64,000 nucleotides of DNA from Sediminibacterium sp. (GTDB lineage Bacteria > Bacteroidota > Bacteroidia > Chitinophagales > Chitinophagaceae). Position numbers and translations under genes: made by a program. The notes under the pieces are model-generated. The model was not told the DNA's origin, ran no database searches, and saw only the letters and a list, made by a program, of their open reading frames with translations. This document shows, one piece after another, positions 24,754-34,333 of this stretch (its first letter is position 1; the number at the start of each line of letters is the position of its first letter). The stretch covers positions 496,001 to 560,000 of the forward strand of contig NZ_JAUYTR010000011.1 in the NCBI RefSeq assembly GCF_030695065.1, in the 5' to 3' direction.

Positions 24754-26799
24754 TTATTTTTTGGTTGCTACTTTATAAAGGATACCAGCCATCAATGCAA
24801 AAAACAAAGTACCCAATAAGAAATAGCCATTTTCGGATAGCATGTGAACCAAGCCTTCTTCTTGGCTTACCGCAGCCAGGAATTTCTCACCCGATTCCGA
24901 GCCTGATACAAATGCAATGATTACCCCTGCTACAGCACCGCCAGCTACTAATCCTGTTGCAAATAAATTGCCCTTGCCCAACTCCTCTTCTTCGGCACTC
25001 AATTGTTGATTTGCTTTTTTCTGTTTGCTTTCTACAATTCCTCTAATAGCACCTCCTAAAAAGATAGGCAAAGTAGTGGCTAAAGGCAGGTATGCTCCCA
25101 CCGCAAAACTCAATGACTTAATGCCGCAAAGCTCCATCGTGATAGCCAAGAAAACACCCGCAAAAACATATTGCCAATCTAAGTTTTGTGAAAGGATTCC
25201 TTTAATAAGCGTTGCCATTAATGTGGCTTGTGGTGCTGGATATTTTTCTGTACCTATGGCATGATTAATTCCTTGGCTCAACATTTCTGAACTAGGTTTA
25301 TCTAAAAACTTCACGGTTAAGCCAATTACCAAAGAAGATACAATGGCACCCACAAATAAAGCAATCTGTTGATTGCGTGGTGTTGCACCTACAATATATC
25401 CGCTTTTTAAATCCTGTGATGTGGCACCCGCATTGGCTGCGGCTATACAGATCATTCCGCCTACTACCAACACCAATGGCTCATAACTTTGACCCGTCCA
25501 TCCCATGCTTAAAAAAATCAAACTGGTTCCCATTACAGTGGCGATGGTCATGCCACTGATGGGGTTGTTAGATGAGCCAATTAAGCCTACTATTCTGGAA
25601 GAAACGGTTACAAATAATGCCCCAAATATGATGACTAAAATTCCAATTAATAATTTCTGTAACACACTATCACCGGGCACTTGAGGCAATAATGTAATTA
25701 ATAAAATCAAACCCAATGTACCCAAGCCTACTACTTTTAAACTCAGGTCTTTTTCGGTTCTTAACACAGTGCCTGCATTTTCTCCGCTCTCTGCTTTTAA
25801 AGAAGCTACAGATCCTTTCACCGATTTAACAATGGTTGGAACTGTTTTAATTAATGTGATGATACCGCCTGCTGCAACTGTTCCTGCTCCTATTTGTCTG
25901 ATATAAGCATAATACACTGCAGAAGAAAAATCTTTAAAACTATGTGCTACGGGATCCCAACCGCCTTTGCCTCCAGCCACTGCTACATCGGCCAAGTAGC
26001 CTAGTTTCACTAATTGTGCTGCAATCATATCGGGTGGTACCAAGGAAGAAAACAAAGGAATAAATACCAACCAACTTAACACTCCTCCTGCAACCAATAC
26101 GCCACCAATTTTAGGCCCAATAATATATCCAACGCCCAAATATTCTGGGGTAATTTCTCCACTCACTTTTGCCGATGGAAAAAATTTATTGATTTGTTGG
26201 GTGGCATAATAAGGTGTTTCTGCAATGACGTGCAATACTTTTTGCAAGAGTGCATAAACAAACGCAACTCCTAATCCCCAAAATGCAGTCTTGGCAAAAT
26301 CGCCTCCTTTCTCTCCTGCTTTTAATACGTCTCCGCATGCCGTGCCTTCTGGATAAGGAAGGTTATCGTGTTCATTAACTATCAAGGCTTTTCTTAATGG
26401 CACCATTAATAAAGTGCCGAGTAATCCACCTACAATCGCTAAAATTAAAATGGTTAAATAGTTAAAATATTCTGCGCTGTCAGGAGAAGATAAAAATAAA
26501 AATCCTGGCAAAGTAAAAGCTACTCCCGCTGCAATGCTTTCGCCTGCAGATCCCGTGGTTTGTATGATATTATTCTCCAGAATAGTGGTCTTTAAAAACT
26601 TACGTCCCAAGGTAATAGCAATCACCGCGATGGGTATGGATGCAGAAACCGTTAAGCCTGCTTTTAATGCAAGGTATACCGTGGCTGCTCCAAATATGAC
26701 TCCAAATAAACTACCTACTAATATAGACTTAACGGTTAGTTCAGCCATGGTAGATTCGGGGGCCACAAAGGGTTTGAATTGCTTAGTTGGTTGAGACAT
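24754..26799 (-). CDS. OPT family oligopeptide transporter
   Basis: The 681-residue inner-membrane protein has about 15 hydrophobic segments and OPT-family stretches: the first TM with FGAATVYLALKAGLTVSASIP, NIIQTTGSAGESIAAGVAFT (around 80), PYPEGTACGDVLKAGE, and NAGATSQDLKSGYIVGATPR. OPT proteins use proton coupling to import oligopeptides or metal-siderophore chelates. Length and motifs match the bacterial peptide-type members. Its downstream neighbours are DUF1800/DUF1501; upstream lies the POT transporter gene, 18 bases away, so the two peptide transporters are probably co-expressed. Confidence 0.9.
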   Translation of the reverse strand: MSQPTKQFKPFVAPESTMAELTVKSILVGSLFGVIFGAATVYLALKAGLTVSASIPIAVIAITLGRKFLKTTILENNIIQTTGSAGESIAAGVAFTLPGFLFLSSPDSAEYFNYLTILILAIVGGLLGTLLMVPLRKALIVNEHDNLPYPEGTACGDVLKAGEKGGDFAKTAFWGLGVAFVYALLQKVLHVIAETPYYATQQINKFFPSAKVSGEITPEYLGVGYIIGPKIGGVLVAGGVLSWLVFIPLFSSLVPPDMIAAQLVKLGYLADVAVAGGKGGWDPVAHSFKDFSSAVYYAYIRQIGAGTVAAGGIITLIKTVPTIVKSVKGSVASLKAESGENAGTVLRTEKDLSLKVVGLGTLGLILLITLLPQVPGDSVLQKLLIGILVIIFGALFVTVSSRIVGLIGSSNNPISGMTIATVMGTSLIFLSMGWTGQSYEPLVLVVGGMICIAAANAGATSQDLKSGYIVGATPRNQQIALFVGAIVSSLVIGLTVKFLDKPSSEMLSQGINHAIGTEKYPAPQATLMATLIKGILSQNLDWQYVFAGVFLAITMELCGIKSLSFAVGAYLPLATTLPIFLGGAIRGIVESKQKKANQQLSAEEEELGKGNLFATGLVAGGAVAGVIIAFVSGSESGEKFLAAVSQEEGLVHMLSENGYFLLGTLFFALMAGILYKVATKK

Positions 26800-26817
26800 A
26801 AAAAGTTATTTAAAAAA

Positions 26818-28326
26818 TTAATCCATCATTTTCTTCAACTTGCTCGCTAATACAAATAAGATGATTGATGCTGTTCCTGCCATCACCACAAACATCATGA
26901 AATACTCATTCAAATTGGTAATGGCAAAGCCCATTACATAAGTTGTTTTTCCATCAGGATACAAGGCACTTAACACCCCTGCTAATTTATTCGCAAATGC
27001 ATTGGCAGTAAACCATACTGCCATTAATAAGGAGGCAAATTTTACTGGTGCTAATTTATTCACCAACGATAATCCAATGGGCGATAAACACAATTCTCCA
27101 CTGGTATGCATAAAGTACATTCCGGTTAACCAGATCATACTTACTTTAACGCCGGGCTGCACGTCTTTTACGCCAAATGCTATCCATAAATAACCCAATG
27201 CCAATAAGAATAAACCCATGGCCATTTTAGTAGGAGAAGATGGTTCGCGCTTGCCCATTTTTAACCACAAAAAAGCAAAGATGGGTGCGAGTATTACTAC
27301 GAATGTAGAGTTTAATGATTGAAAGAAACTGGCTGGTACCACATAGAACCCTAGGTCTCTATTGGTTTGCTCTTCTGCAAAAAAAGTGAGTGATGCACCT
27401 GCTTGTTCAAATGCACTCCAAAAGAAAATCACAAAGAAAGAAACAGTAAAAATAACCGCTACTTTTTTCTTCTCTAAACTACTTAAACTTTTATCGGAGA
27501 ACACAATAAAAGCAATCAATAAAATACTCGCAATCAACAAATAAAATAAATAGCTAAATATTTTAACGTCGGCATAAATTAATCCAATCGTCAAAATAGA
27601 AAACGCCAACAATGATCCCACCATAAAGAGTGGTTTCAAGAATTTTTTGGGTGCATTATCGGGTGTAAGTCCCAATGTTTTTCCTTCTGGGTCTAACACA
27701 TATTTGTTGTGCAATAATTTTAGGGTGGCTACTCCCAAGAGCATTCCAATCCCCCCGGCTAAAAATGCCCATTTAAAATCGGCTGGATTACCTGTATCGC
27801 CAACCAATCCGCATACAAATGGCCCCAAAGCACCACCTACATTAATTCCCATGTAAAAAATGGTATAAGCCGAATCGGTTCTGGTATCTCCCTTTCTATA
27901 TAATTGACCTACTAATGAAGAAATATTGGGCTTGAAAAATCCATTTCCTGCAATCATGAAACCCAAGCCGGAAAAGAACAACCAAGAAGAGGCATCTGGG
28001 TTAGACTCATATAACATGCCGCAAAAAAACAAAATGAATTCTCCTATTGCCATCAAGATTCCACCTGCTAAAATGGAACGTTTATTACCCCAATACCTAT
28101 CCGCTACATATCCACCCACCAATGGTGTTAAATAAATCAAACCCGTATAACTTCCATATAAATTGGATGCAAATACTTTGTCGAACATTAATGCCTTGGT
28201 CATAAACAAGACCAAGATGGCTCTCATACCATAATAGTTAAAGCGCTCCCACATTTCGGTTGCAAACAATACATACAGTCCTTTTGGATGCGCAATTGAT
28301 TTCGTTCTTTCCGTCATAGCAATCAT
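26818..28326 (-). CDS. POT family proton-dependent peptide transporter
   Basis: A 502-residue major-facilitator protein of the POT/PTR2 family that imports di- and tripeptides with protons. It shows the family signature near the N-terminus (GLYVLFATEMWERFNYYGMR) with the ExxERFxYY proton-coupling motif, about 14 TM helices, and the PTR2 stretch GNGFFKPNISSLVGQLY. The frame is open to 28398, but that would overlap the divergent purD; the ATG at 28326 (MIAMTERTK) or 28317 is preferred. It shares a roughly 70-base divergent promoter region with purD and is followed at 18 bases by the OPT gene. Confidence 0.9.
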   Translation of the reverse strand: MIAMTERTKSIAHPKGLYVLFATEMWERFNYYGMRAILVLFMTKALMFDKVFASNLYGSYTGLIYLTPLVGGYVADRYWGNKRSILAGGILMAIGEFILFFCGMLYESNPDASSWLFFSGLGFMIAGNGFFKPNISSLVGQLYRKGDTRTDSAYTIFYMGINVGGALGPFVCGLVGDTGNPADFKWAFLAGGIGMLLGVATLKLLHNKYVLDPEGKTLGLTPDNAPKKFLKPLFMVGSLLAFSILTIGLIYADVKIFSYLFYLLIASILLIAFIVFSDKSLSSLEKKKVAVIFTVSFFVIFFWSAFEQAGASLTFFAEEQTNRDLGFYVVPASFFQSLNSTFVVILAPIFAFLWLKMGKREPSSPTKMAMGLFLLALGYLWIAFGVKDVQPGVKVSMIWLTGMYFMHTSGELCLSPIGLSLVNKLAPVKFASLLMAVWFTANAFANKLAGVLSALYPDGKTTYVMGFAITNLNEYFMMFVVMAGTASIILFVLASKLKKMMD

Positions 28327-28396
28327 TTTCGTTAATGGCTCAAAATAGTGATAAAAGTGAAATTGATGGGTTATTTTCGCAACCAATTTAGCTTTC

Positions 28397-29683
28397 ATGA
28401 ATATTCTACTATTAGGCAGCGGCGGCCGTGAACACGCATTAGCTTGGAAAATGACCCAAAGTCATCATTGTGATCAACTCTTTATCGCTCCTGGAAATGC
28501 TGGTACAGCTGCTTTTGGAACCAATTTGTCCATTTCAGTGACCGATTTTGATGCCATTAAAGATGCTTGTATGAATTACCAGATTAATATGCTGGTTGTG
28601 GGTCCCGAAGAACCTTTGGTTAAAGGAATTTATGATTTCTTTCAAGCTGACCCTTCTTTAAACCATATCATTGTAGTGGGTCCTTCTAAAGCGGCAGCAC
28701 AATTAGAGGGCAGCAAAGCATTTAGTAAGAAATTCATGCAAAGACATGGTATTCCTACGGCTGCTTATGCAGAGTTTACAGCTGATTCTATTGAGGATGG
28801 TAGAAAATATATTCAACAACATGCATTGCCCATTGTATTGAAAGCCGATGGATTGGCTGCGGGCAAAGGGGTCGTGATTGCAGCAACCACTGAAGAAGCA
28901 TTGGCTTGTTTTGATGAAATGATTCTTGGTAAACAATTTGGGGCTGCCAGCGAAAAAGTGGTGATTGAATCCTTTTTACAAGGTATTGAAGTAAGCGTTT
29001 TTGCCCTAACCAATGGAGAAGCTTACCATATTATTGGCCATGCCAAAGACTATAAGCGTATTGGCGAAGGCGATACGGGTTTGAATACGGGCGGTATGGG
29101 TTGTGTTAGCCCAGTTCCCTTTATGGATGCGGCTTTCATGCAAAAAACAGAAGAAAAAATTATTCGCCCAACAGTAGAAGGACTGGCTAAAGAAGGGCTG
29201 GAATACCATGGATTCATCTTTTTTGGATTGATGAATATGGGCGGAGAGCCTTATGTGATTGAGTACAACTGCCGCTTGGGCGATCCGGAGACCGAAGTAG
29301 TTTTACCCCGTTTACAAACCGATTTAGTAGCATTATTTGCTGCGATGGACAACGGAACCTTAGAAGATGCCAATATCAGTTTTGATCCACGCAGTGCTGC
29401 AACCATTATGGCAGTGAGTGGTGGTTATCCGGGTGATTATGCGAAGGGTAAAACCATTGAACTACCTGCTGCTAATGAGGTTCCGAAAGACACCCTGGTA
29501 TTTCATGCAGGTACTATTTTTTCGGGTGATCAGGTTTTAACAAATGGTGGCAGGGTTTTGGCAGTAACTTCATATGGGGCAAATATTGCAGAAGCCGTTG
29601 AACGTTCTAAAACGACCCTGCAGCAAATTTCCTTCGAGGGCATGTATTTTAGAAAGGATATTGGGTTTGAATTCCCTTGTTAA
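28397..29683 (+). CDS. purD: Phosphoribosylamine-glycine ligase (GAR synthetase)
   Basis: The 428-residue ATP-grasp enzyme joins phosphoribosylamine and glycine with ATP in step two of de novo purine synthesis. It begins MNILLLGSGGREHALAWK, the PurD N-terminal motif, and later has VLKADGLAAGKGVVIA (ATP-binding loop) and EYNCRLGDPETEVVLPRL (metal and phosphate site). Length fits the family. It stands alone from other pur genes here, divergent from the POT transporter and 63 bases before mreB. Its own promoter must lie in the 70-base gap; a weak TATTTTCG around 28370 is the only candidate. Confidence 0.96.
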   Translation: MNILLLGSGGREHALAWKMTQSHHCDQLFIAPGNAGTAAFGTNLSISVTDFDAIKDACMNYQINMLVVGPEEPLVKGIYDFFQADPSLNHIIVVGPSKAAAQLEGSKAFSKKFMQRHGIPTAAYAEFTADSIEDGRKYIQQHALPIVLKADGLAAGKGVVIAATTEEALACFDEMILGKQFGAASEKVVIESFLQGIEVSVFALTNGEAYHIIGHAKDYKRIGEGDTGLNTGGMGCVSPVPFMDAAFMQKTEEKIIRPTVEGLAKEGLEYHGFIFFGLMNMGGEPYVIEYNCRLGDPETEVVLPRLQTDLVALFAAMDNGTLEDANISFDPRSAATIMAVSGGYPGDYAKGKTIELPAANEVPKDTLVFHAGTIFSGDQVLTNGGRVLAVTSYGANIAEAVERSKTTLQQISFEGMYFRKDIGFEFPC

Positions 29684-29707
29684 TTCCACTAATTTCAAGC
29701 ACCTTTG
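29676..29707 (+). promoter_or_regulatory. Candidate promoter of the mre operon
   Basis: CTTG at 29676-29679 and CACCTTTG at 29700-29707, 20 bases apart, each differ at one base from the Bacteroidota TTTG / TAnnTTTG elements. The start of mreB is 40 bases beyond. It overlaps the 3' end of purD, so mreB could have its own transcript within a read-through unit. Confidence 0.35.
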
Positions 29708-29746
29708 TAACTATTGCTTTAACATACACAAGAACTTAACCATACA

Positions 29747-30772
29747 ATGGGATTATTTAATTTTTTCACTCAGGAAATAGCCATGGATCTGGGTACTGCC
29801 AATACCCTGATTATTCACAATGACGATGTAGTTGTAAACGAACCTTCCATTGTTGCATTAAATCGCAACAATATGAAAGAGGTTTTGGCTGTAGGCAAGA
29901 AGGCATTGATGATGCACGAAAAAACACATGAAAGCATCAGAACCATCAGACCTTTGAAAGATGGTGTAATTGCCGATTTTAACGCCGCAGAATTAATGAT
30001 TCGCGAGTTAATGAAAATGATTTATCCCAAGAAGCCCTTATTTCCTCCAAGTTGGAGAATGGTGATATGTATTCCCTCTTCAATTACTGAAGTAGAAAAA
30101 CGTGCGGTAAGAGATAGTGCAGAACAAGCAGGTGCAAAAGAAGTATACATGATTCATGAACCTATGGCAGCTGCTTTGGGTATTGGAATTGATGTAGAAG
30201 AACCTGTTGGAAATATGATTATTGATATTGGTGGTGGTACTACAGGTATTACAGTGATTGCATTAGCAGGTATTGTATGCGATCAAAGTATTCGTATTGC
30301 AGGTGATGAATTTACTGCAGATATTATGGAAGCTTTAAGAAGATACCATAGCTTATTAATTGGAGAACGTACTGCAGAACAAATTAAAATTAATGTAGGT
30401 GCCGCAATGAAAGACTTGGATAATCCTCCAGAAGACATGCCAGTAAATGGTCGCGACTTGGTTACGGGTATTCCAAAACAAATCATGGTGAGCTACCAAG
30501 AAATTGCCGAAGCACTAGATAAAAGTATTTTCAAAATAGAAGAAGCTATTTTAAAAGCATTAGAAACTACTCCTCCAGAATTGGCTGCAGATATTTACCG
30601 AAGGGGATTATACCTAACTGGTGGTGGAGCCCTCCTACGTGGTTTAGACAAGCGATTAAGTGCAAAAATCAAATTGCCTGTTCATGTTGCAGACGACCCA
30701 TTGAAAAGTGTGGTACGCGGCACTGGGCTTGCGTTAAAGAACTATCAGCGTTTTCCATTTATCATGAGATAG
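29747..30772 (+). CDS. mreB: Rod shape-determining actin-like protein MreB
   Basis: A 341-residue bacterial actin that polymerises under the membrane and positions the lateral-wall synthesis machinery. Phosphate-1 motif DLGTANTLI (about 11-19), phosphate-2 motif DIGGGTTGITVIAL, the EPMAAALGIG segment and the late LTGGGALLRGLDKRL are present, and the length is canonical. It begins MGLFNFF, a short amphipathic N-terminus suited to membrane contact. It leads the cluster mreB-mreC-mreD-mrdA-rodA, the standard elongasome operon. The gap to mreC is 15 bases. Preceded by a candidate promoter at 29676-29707. Confidence 0.97.
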   Translation: MGLFNFFTQEIAMDLGTANTLIIHNDDVVVNEPSIVALNRNNMKEVLAVGKKALMMHEKTHESIRTIRPLKDGVIADFNAAELMIRELMKMIYPKKPLFPPSWRMVICIPSSITEVEKRAVRDSAEQAGAKEVYMIHEPMAAALGIGIDVEEPVGNMIIDIGGGTTGITVIALAGIVCDQSIRIAGDEFTADIMEALRRYHSLLIGERTAEQIKINVGAAMKDLDNPPEDMPVNGRDLVTGIPKQIMVSYQEIAEALDKSIFKIEEAILKALETTPPELAADIYRRGLYLTGGGALLRGLDKRLSAKIKLPVHVADDPLKSVVRGTGLALKNYQRFPFIMR

Positions 30773-30787
30773 AACAGCTAATCGGCT

Positions 30788-31636
30788 TTGAAAAATATTT
30801 TCTTGTTCATACGGCAATACTTTAATTTCCTCAGCTTTTTGCTGTTGCAAATTCTATGTATTGTGATGCTGACCAAAGTAAGCAAAACACATGAAACGTT
30901 TTTTGGAGGTACTGTATTTGAAGTGACTGGATATTTTAATAGTCGTTATGCCAACTTACAACAGTACTTTAATTTAAAAGAAGCAAATCAAAAATTAGCC
31001 GAAGAAAATACCCGTTTAAGAAATGCATTAGGGACCAATTATATTTCGCCCGATACCAGTGCAATCAGTTTTACCGATTCAAGTTTTGTAGATACACTTG
31101 GAAGAAAAAGAAAATTCATTTATCTCCCAGCTAAAGTGATTGGCAATTCCTATACTTTGCAAAACAATTACTTAATGCTCGAAAGAGGTGCAGACCAAGG
31201 CATCAAAAAAGGCATGGCGGTAGTTGGCCCTAATGGTATTGTAGGAGTAGTGGTAGATGTATCTGCCAATATTAGCAAAGTAATGAGCTTGTTACACAGG
31301 AATAGTAAGGTTTCTGCTATGCTTAAAAAGGACAATACTACAGGTAGTATAGAATGGGATGGGGCAGATCCATCATTACTAATTTTAAGAAATATTTCTA
31401 AGAGCGCTAAAGTAGTTAAAGGTGACACCGTGCTTACTAGTGCTTATTCTGCCAACTTTCCATCGCATTTAATGATTGGACGGGTTGCTTCTATTACTGC
31501 AGATCCAGCTACCAATTATTACACGTTGAAAATTAAAACTGCTACCAATTTCTTCACGATTCAATCGGTGGATGTAATTTACAATACTCGTTACAACGAA
31601 CAAATTGAACTGGAAAACCGAAATCAACAGCAATGA
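30788..31636 (+). CDS. mreC: Rod shape-determining protein MreC
   Basis: This 282-residue bitopic protein links MreB to the periplasmic elongasome. It has an N-terminal TM helix (about 11-30), a coiled coil (roughly 55-80, NLKEANQKLAEENTRLRN), and the two beta-barrel subdomains typical of MreC, with RGADQGIKKGMAVVGPNGIVG in the middle. The start is TTG at 30788; no ATG lies between the mreB stop and the TM helix that would fit, so the rare start is favoured. It overlaps mreD by 4 bases (ATGA), a sign of coupled translation. Confidence 0.93.
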   Translation: MKNIFLFIRQYFNFLSFLLLQILCIVMLTKVSKTHETFFGGTVFEVTGYFNSRYANLQQYFNLKEANQKLAEENTRLRNALGTNYISPDTSAISFTDSSFVDTLGRKRKFIYLPAKVIGNSYTLQNNYLMLERGADQGIKKGMAVVGPNGIVGVVVDVSANISKVMSLLHRNSKVSAMLKKDNTTGSIEWDGADPSLLILRNISKSAKVVKGDTVLTSAYSANFPSHLMIGRVASITADPATNYYTLKIKTATNFFTIQSVDVIYNTRYNEQIELENRNQQQ

Positions 31637-32163
31637 GCAGTTTACTAACCAATATATTCCGGTTTGCTTTTTTTATTCTCCTACAAGAATTTGTGTTGAA
31701 TAAAATACCTGCTTTGCACCAGTTTATTGTGCCCTATATTTATTTCTTGTACATCCTTTGGCTGCCATTTAAAATGGGACGCTGGTCTATTTTATTATTG
31801 TCTTTTCTTTTTGGATTATCCATGGACTTTTTCACCGGAACCATGGGACTTCATGCTGCAGCTTGTACCTTGATAGGTTATATTAGACCTTTCTTATTAA
31901 GTTTATTAATTCCTCAAGAAACCACTGAACAAAGCTATGTAGAGCCGAGTATCAAGAGTATGGGTTGGGCTCCATTTAGTTTATACGTTGGCTTACTCAC
32001 ATTTATCCACCATTTTTATTTGGTGCTGTTAGAGTGGTTACAGTTTGGCAGTTTTACTTATTTCTTGGGCAAAGTGAGTGGCACAACCGGAATCAGTTTA
32101 TTGCTCATTTTTTTGGCCGAAATGTTGTTCAATAGAAAAGCAAAATATAGAACGAATAGTTAG
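31633..32163 (+). CDS. mreD: Rod shape-determining protein MreD
   Basis: A 176-residue inner-membrane protein with about five hydrophobic segments, recognised mainly by position between mreC and mrdA and by the MreD-like features LPFKMGRWSILLLSFLFGLS and the acidic/aromatic membrane loops. It is part of the MreBCD elongasome and probably helps to activate PBP2-RodA. Its start overlaps mreC by 4 bases. A 61-base gap to mrdA has a small hairpin (GTCAA/TTGAC) but no clear promoter. Confidence 0.85.
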   Translation: MSSLLTNIFRFAFFILLQEFVLNKIPALHQFIVPYIYFLYILWLPFKMGRWSILLLSFLFGLSMDFFTGTMGLHAAACTLIGYIRPFLLSLLIPQETTEQSYVEPSIKSMGWAPFSLYVGLLTFIHHFYLVLLEWLQFGSFTYFLGKVSGTTGISLLLIFLAEMLFNRKAKYRTNS

Positions 32164-32224
32164 TGTAGTAGTTCTAGTTTATGCTTAATTTCACGTGGTC
32201 AAATCAATTGACTTCTCCTAATAT

Positions 32225-34333
32225 ATGTCCGTATTTAATCAAAGCCGTGGTAGGATTATCCAAATCATTTTTGGAGTTGTATTCATTGTTATTACAGCAC
32301 AACTCATTAACCTACAAATTTTCTCTTCCCAATACAAACTGGCTGCAGAAAACAATGCCATATACCGTAAAATCATTTATCCTGATAGGGGTATTATTTT
32401 TGACCGTAAAAAAAGAGCTTTACTCGAAAACACCATCAGTTTTGACTTAGTTGTTACCCCTTCCGAATCAAAAGGGACAGATACTGCGGCACTTTGTGCC
32501 ATTTTAGGGATTGATACTGCTGAGTACAAGAAGAGAATGCTCGATTTAATTTTTAAAAATACCCGTGTTCGCCCCAGCGTATTTGAACCCTTGCTAAGTG
32601 CTGAATTATACGCAAAGCTTACCGAGAATATGTATAAGTTTCCTGGTTATATTTTAAGTGAACGTTCAGTTAGAACATACCCTTTTAATACTGCTGCGCA
32701 ACTACTTGGATATATTGCAGAAGTAGATACCAGTTACTTAAGAAAATATCGGCACTTAGGATATGAAATGGGCGACTATGCTGGAATGAGTGGATTAGAA
32801 AAAACCTATGAATCTATTTTGATGGGACAAAGAGGCATCAAGCGCTATATCAGAGACAACAAGAGCCGAATTCAAGGACCTTACGAGAACGGCATATTCG
32901 ATACCATTCCAGTTGCGGGTAGGAATTTATTTACCAGCATTGACGTAGAAGTGCAACAACTGGCTGAACAATTATTACAAAATAAAATAGGCAGCGCAGT
33001 GGCCATCAATCCAAAAACGGGTGGCATTATTACCATGGTATCTAGTCCTACTTATAACCCCAATGTACTAACGGGAAATGCCCGCAGAAAAAACTGGGGG
33101 AAAATGGTCATGGATACTGCCAAACCTATGTACAATAGGGCTATAAAAGGGCAATACCCTCCTGGTTCTACATTTAAACCCTTGGGTGCATTGGTTGCGC
33201 TAGATCAAGGCTTAATCACTTCTGATTATGGCATTGGTTGTGGAGGCGGATATGGTGCATGTGGTGGTGTTTATGTGAGATGCGAACATGGCAACGCAGG
33301 TCACGCAGCCAATTTAAGATTGGCATTGGCCAACTCTTGTAACTCTTACTTTTCAGATGTATTTAGAAAAGCACTCGACAATAAAAAATGGGGCAATCCC
33401 AATCAAGGTTATTTAAAATGGAAGGAATACATGAATGCTTTTGGTTTAGGTAGAAGATTAGAAGTAGACTTACCTAGCGAAGACAAAGCCAATATTCCAG
33501 ACACCAGTGTGTACAATAAATTTTTTGGAGGTGCAAGAAGATGGAACAGCTGTAGTGTGCTAACATTAGGTATTGGTCAAGATAAAATGACTGCCACTCC
33601 ATTGCAAATGGCCAACTTAATGTGCATTATTGCCAATAGAGGTTTTTATTTTCCACCCCATTTTGTAGATAGCATAGAGAACGAACAAGTAGAAGATACG
33701 GTCTTAATGAACAAGTACAGATCAAAACATGTGGTAACCAATATTGCAGACAAAGATTATCAAGCTGTAAATGATGGCATGCATGATGTAACCGTTTATG
33801 GTACAGCTTCACATATCAAAATACCAGGGGTTGAATATTGTGCTAAAACTGGAACTGCACAAAACCCACACGGCAAAAACCACTCCTTATTCGTGGCTTT
33901 TGCTCCAAAAGATAATCCAACTATTGCAGTGGCAGTAGTAGTAGAAAACGGCGGATATGGTTCTGTTGCTGCAGGCCCTATTGCAGGTTTGATTATAGAA
34001 AAATTTTTAAACGATACACTTAGCACAGCAGGGAAAGCTACTGCTGAAAGGATTACCAAAATGGATTTGGTACCCCAAGCTATTAAAAATTGGTATACAC
34101 GCAAAGACGCAGAAAGAGCAGCAAGATTAGCCAAATTAGCCATAGAAGAAGCTGCAGAAAAAGAAGAAGCAGAGAATATTAAAGAAAATAATAAAAGCAA
34201 CACAGAAGCAATATTAGAACAAGGAAGCAAACCTGTTGGCAATAAAAAAGATAGTACAGACAAATACAAAATCAAAGCAGCCTTATTACTTAGTGAAGAC
34301 AAAAAGAAAAGAATTGGAGGGCGTGCACAATGA
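32225..34333 (+). CDS. mrdA: Penicillin-binding protein 2 (elongation transpeptidase)
   Basis: The 702-residue class B penicillin-binding protein crosslinks peptidoglycan during cell elongation with RodA. It has an N-terminal TM helix (about 8-28), a dimer domain, and a transpeptidase domain with STFK (GSTFKPLGALVALDQG, active Ser), SCN (ANSCNSYFSDV) and KTGT (CAKTGTAQNP). A Gly/Cys-rich loop, GCGGGYGACGGVYVRCEHG, follows the first motif. The last 80 or so residues form a Lys/Glu-rich tail beyond the domain, a lineage-specific extension. Its stop overlaps the rodA start (ATGA, 4 bases). Confidence 0.96.
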   Translation: MSVFNQSRGRIIQIIFGVVFIVITAQLINLQIFSSQYKLAAENNAIYRKIIYPDRGIIFDRKKRALLENTISFDLVVTPSESKGTDTAALCAILGIDTAEYKKRMLDLIFKNTRVRPSVFEPLLSAELYAKLTENMYKFPGYILSERSVRTYPFNTAAQLLGYIAEVDTSYLRKYRHLGYEMGDYAGMSGLEKTYESILMGQRGIKRYIRDNKSRIQGPYENGIFDTIPVAGRNLFTSIDVEVQQLAEQLLQNKIGSAVAINPKTGGIITMVSSPTYNPNVLTGNARRKNWGKMVMDTAKPMYNRAIKGQYPPGSTFKPLGALVALDQGLITSDYGIGCGGGYGACGGVYVRCEHGNAGHAANLRLALANSCNSYFSDVFRKALDNKKWGNPNQGYLKWKEYMNAFGLGRRLEVDLPSEDKANIPDTSVYNKFFGGARRWNSCSVLTLGIGQDKMTATPLQMANLMCIIANRGFYFPPHFVDSIENEQVEDTVLMNKYRSKHVVTNIADKDYQAVNDGMHDVTVYGTASHIKIPGVEYCAKTGTAQNPHGKNHSLFVAFAPKDNPTIAVAVVVENGGYGSVAAGPIAGLIIEKFLNDTLSTAGKATAERITKMDLVPQAIKNWYTRKDAERAARLAKLAIEEAAEKEEAENIKENNKSNTEAILEQGSKPVGNKKDSTDKYKIKAALLLSEDKKKRIGGRAQ

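Noticed and set aside
28327..28398. Apparent overlap of POT transporter with purD
   Set aside because: The first 24 residues of the extended frame lack family signal; the ATG at 28326 is better.
33796..34302. 168-residue minus-strand frame
   Set aside because: It lies wholly inside mrdA, whose motifs are intact, and has Ser/Ala/Leu bias typical of antisense frames.
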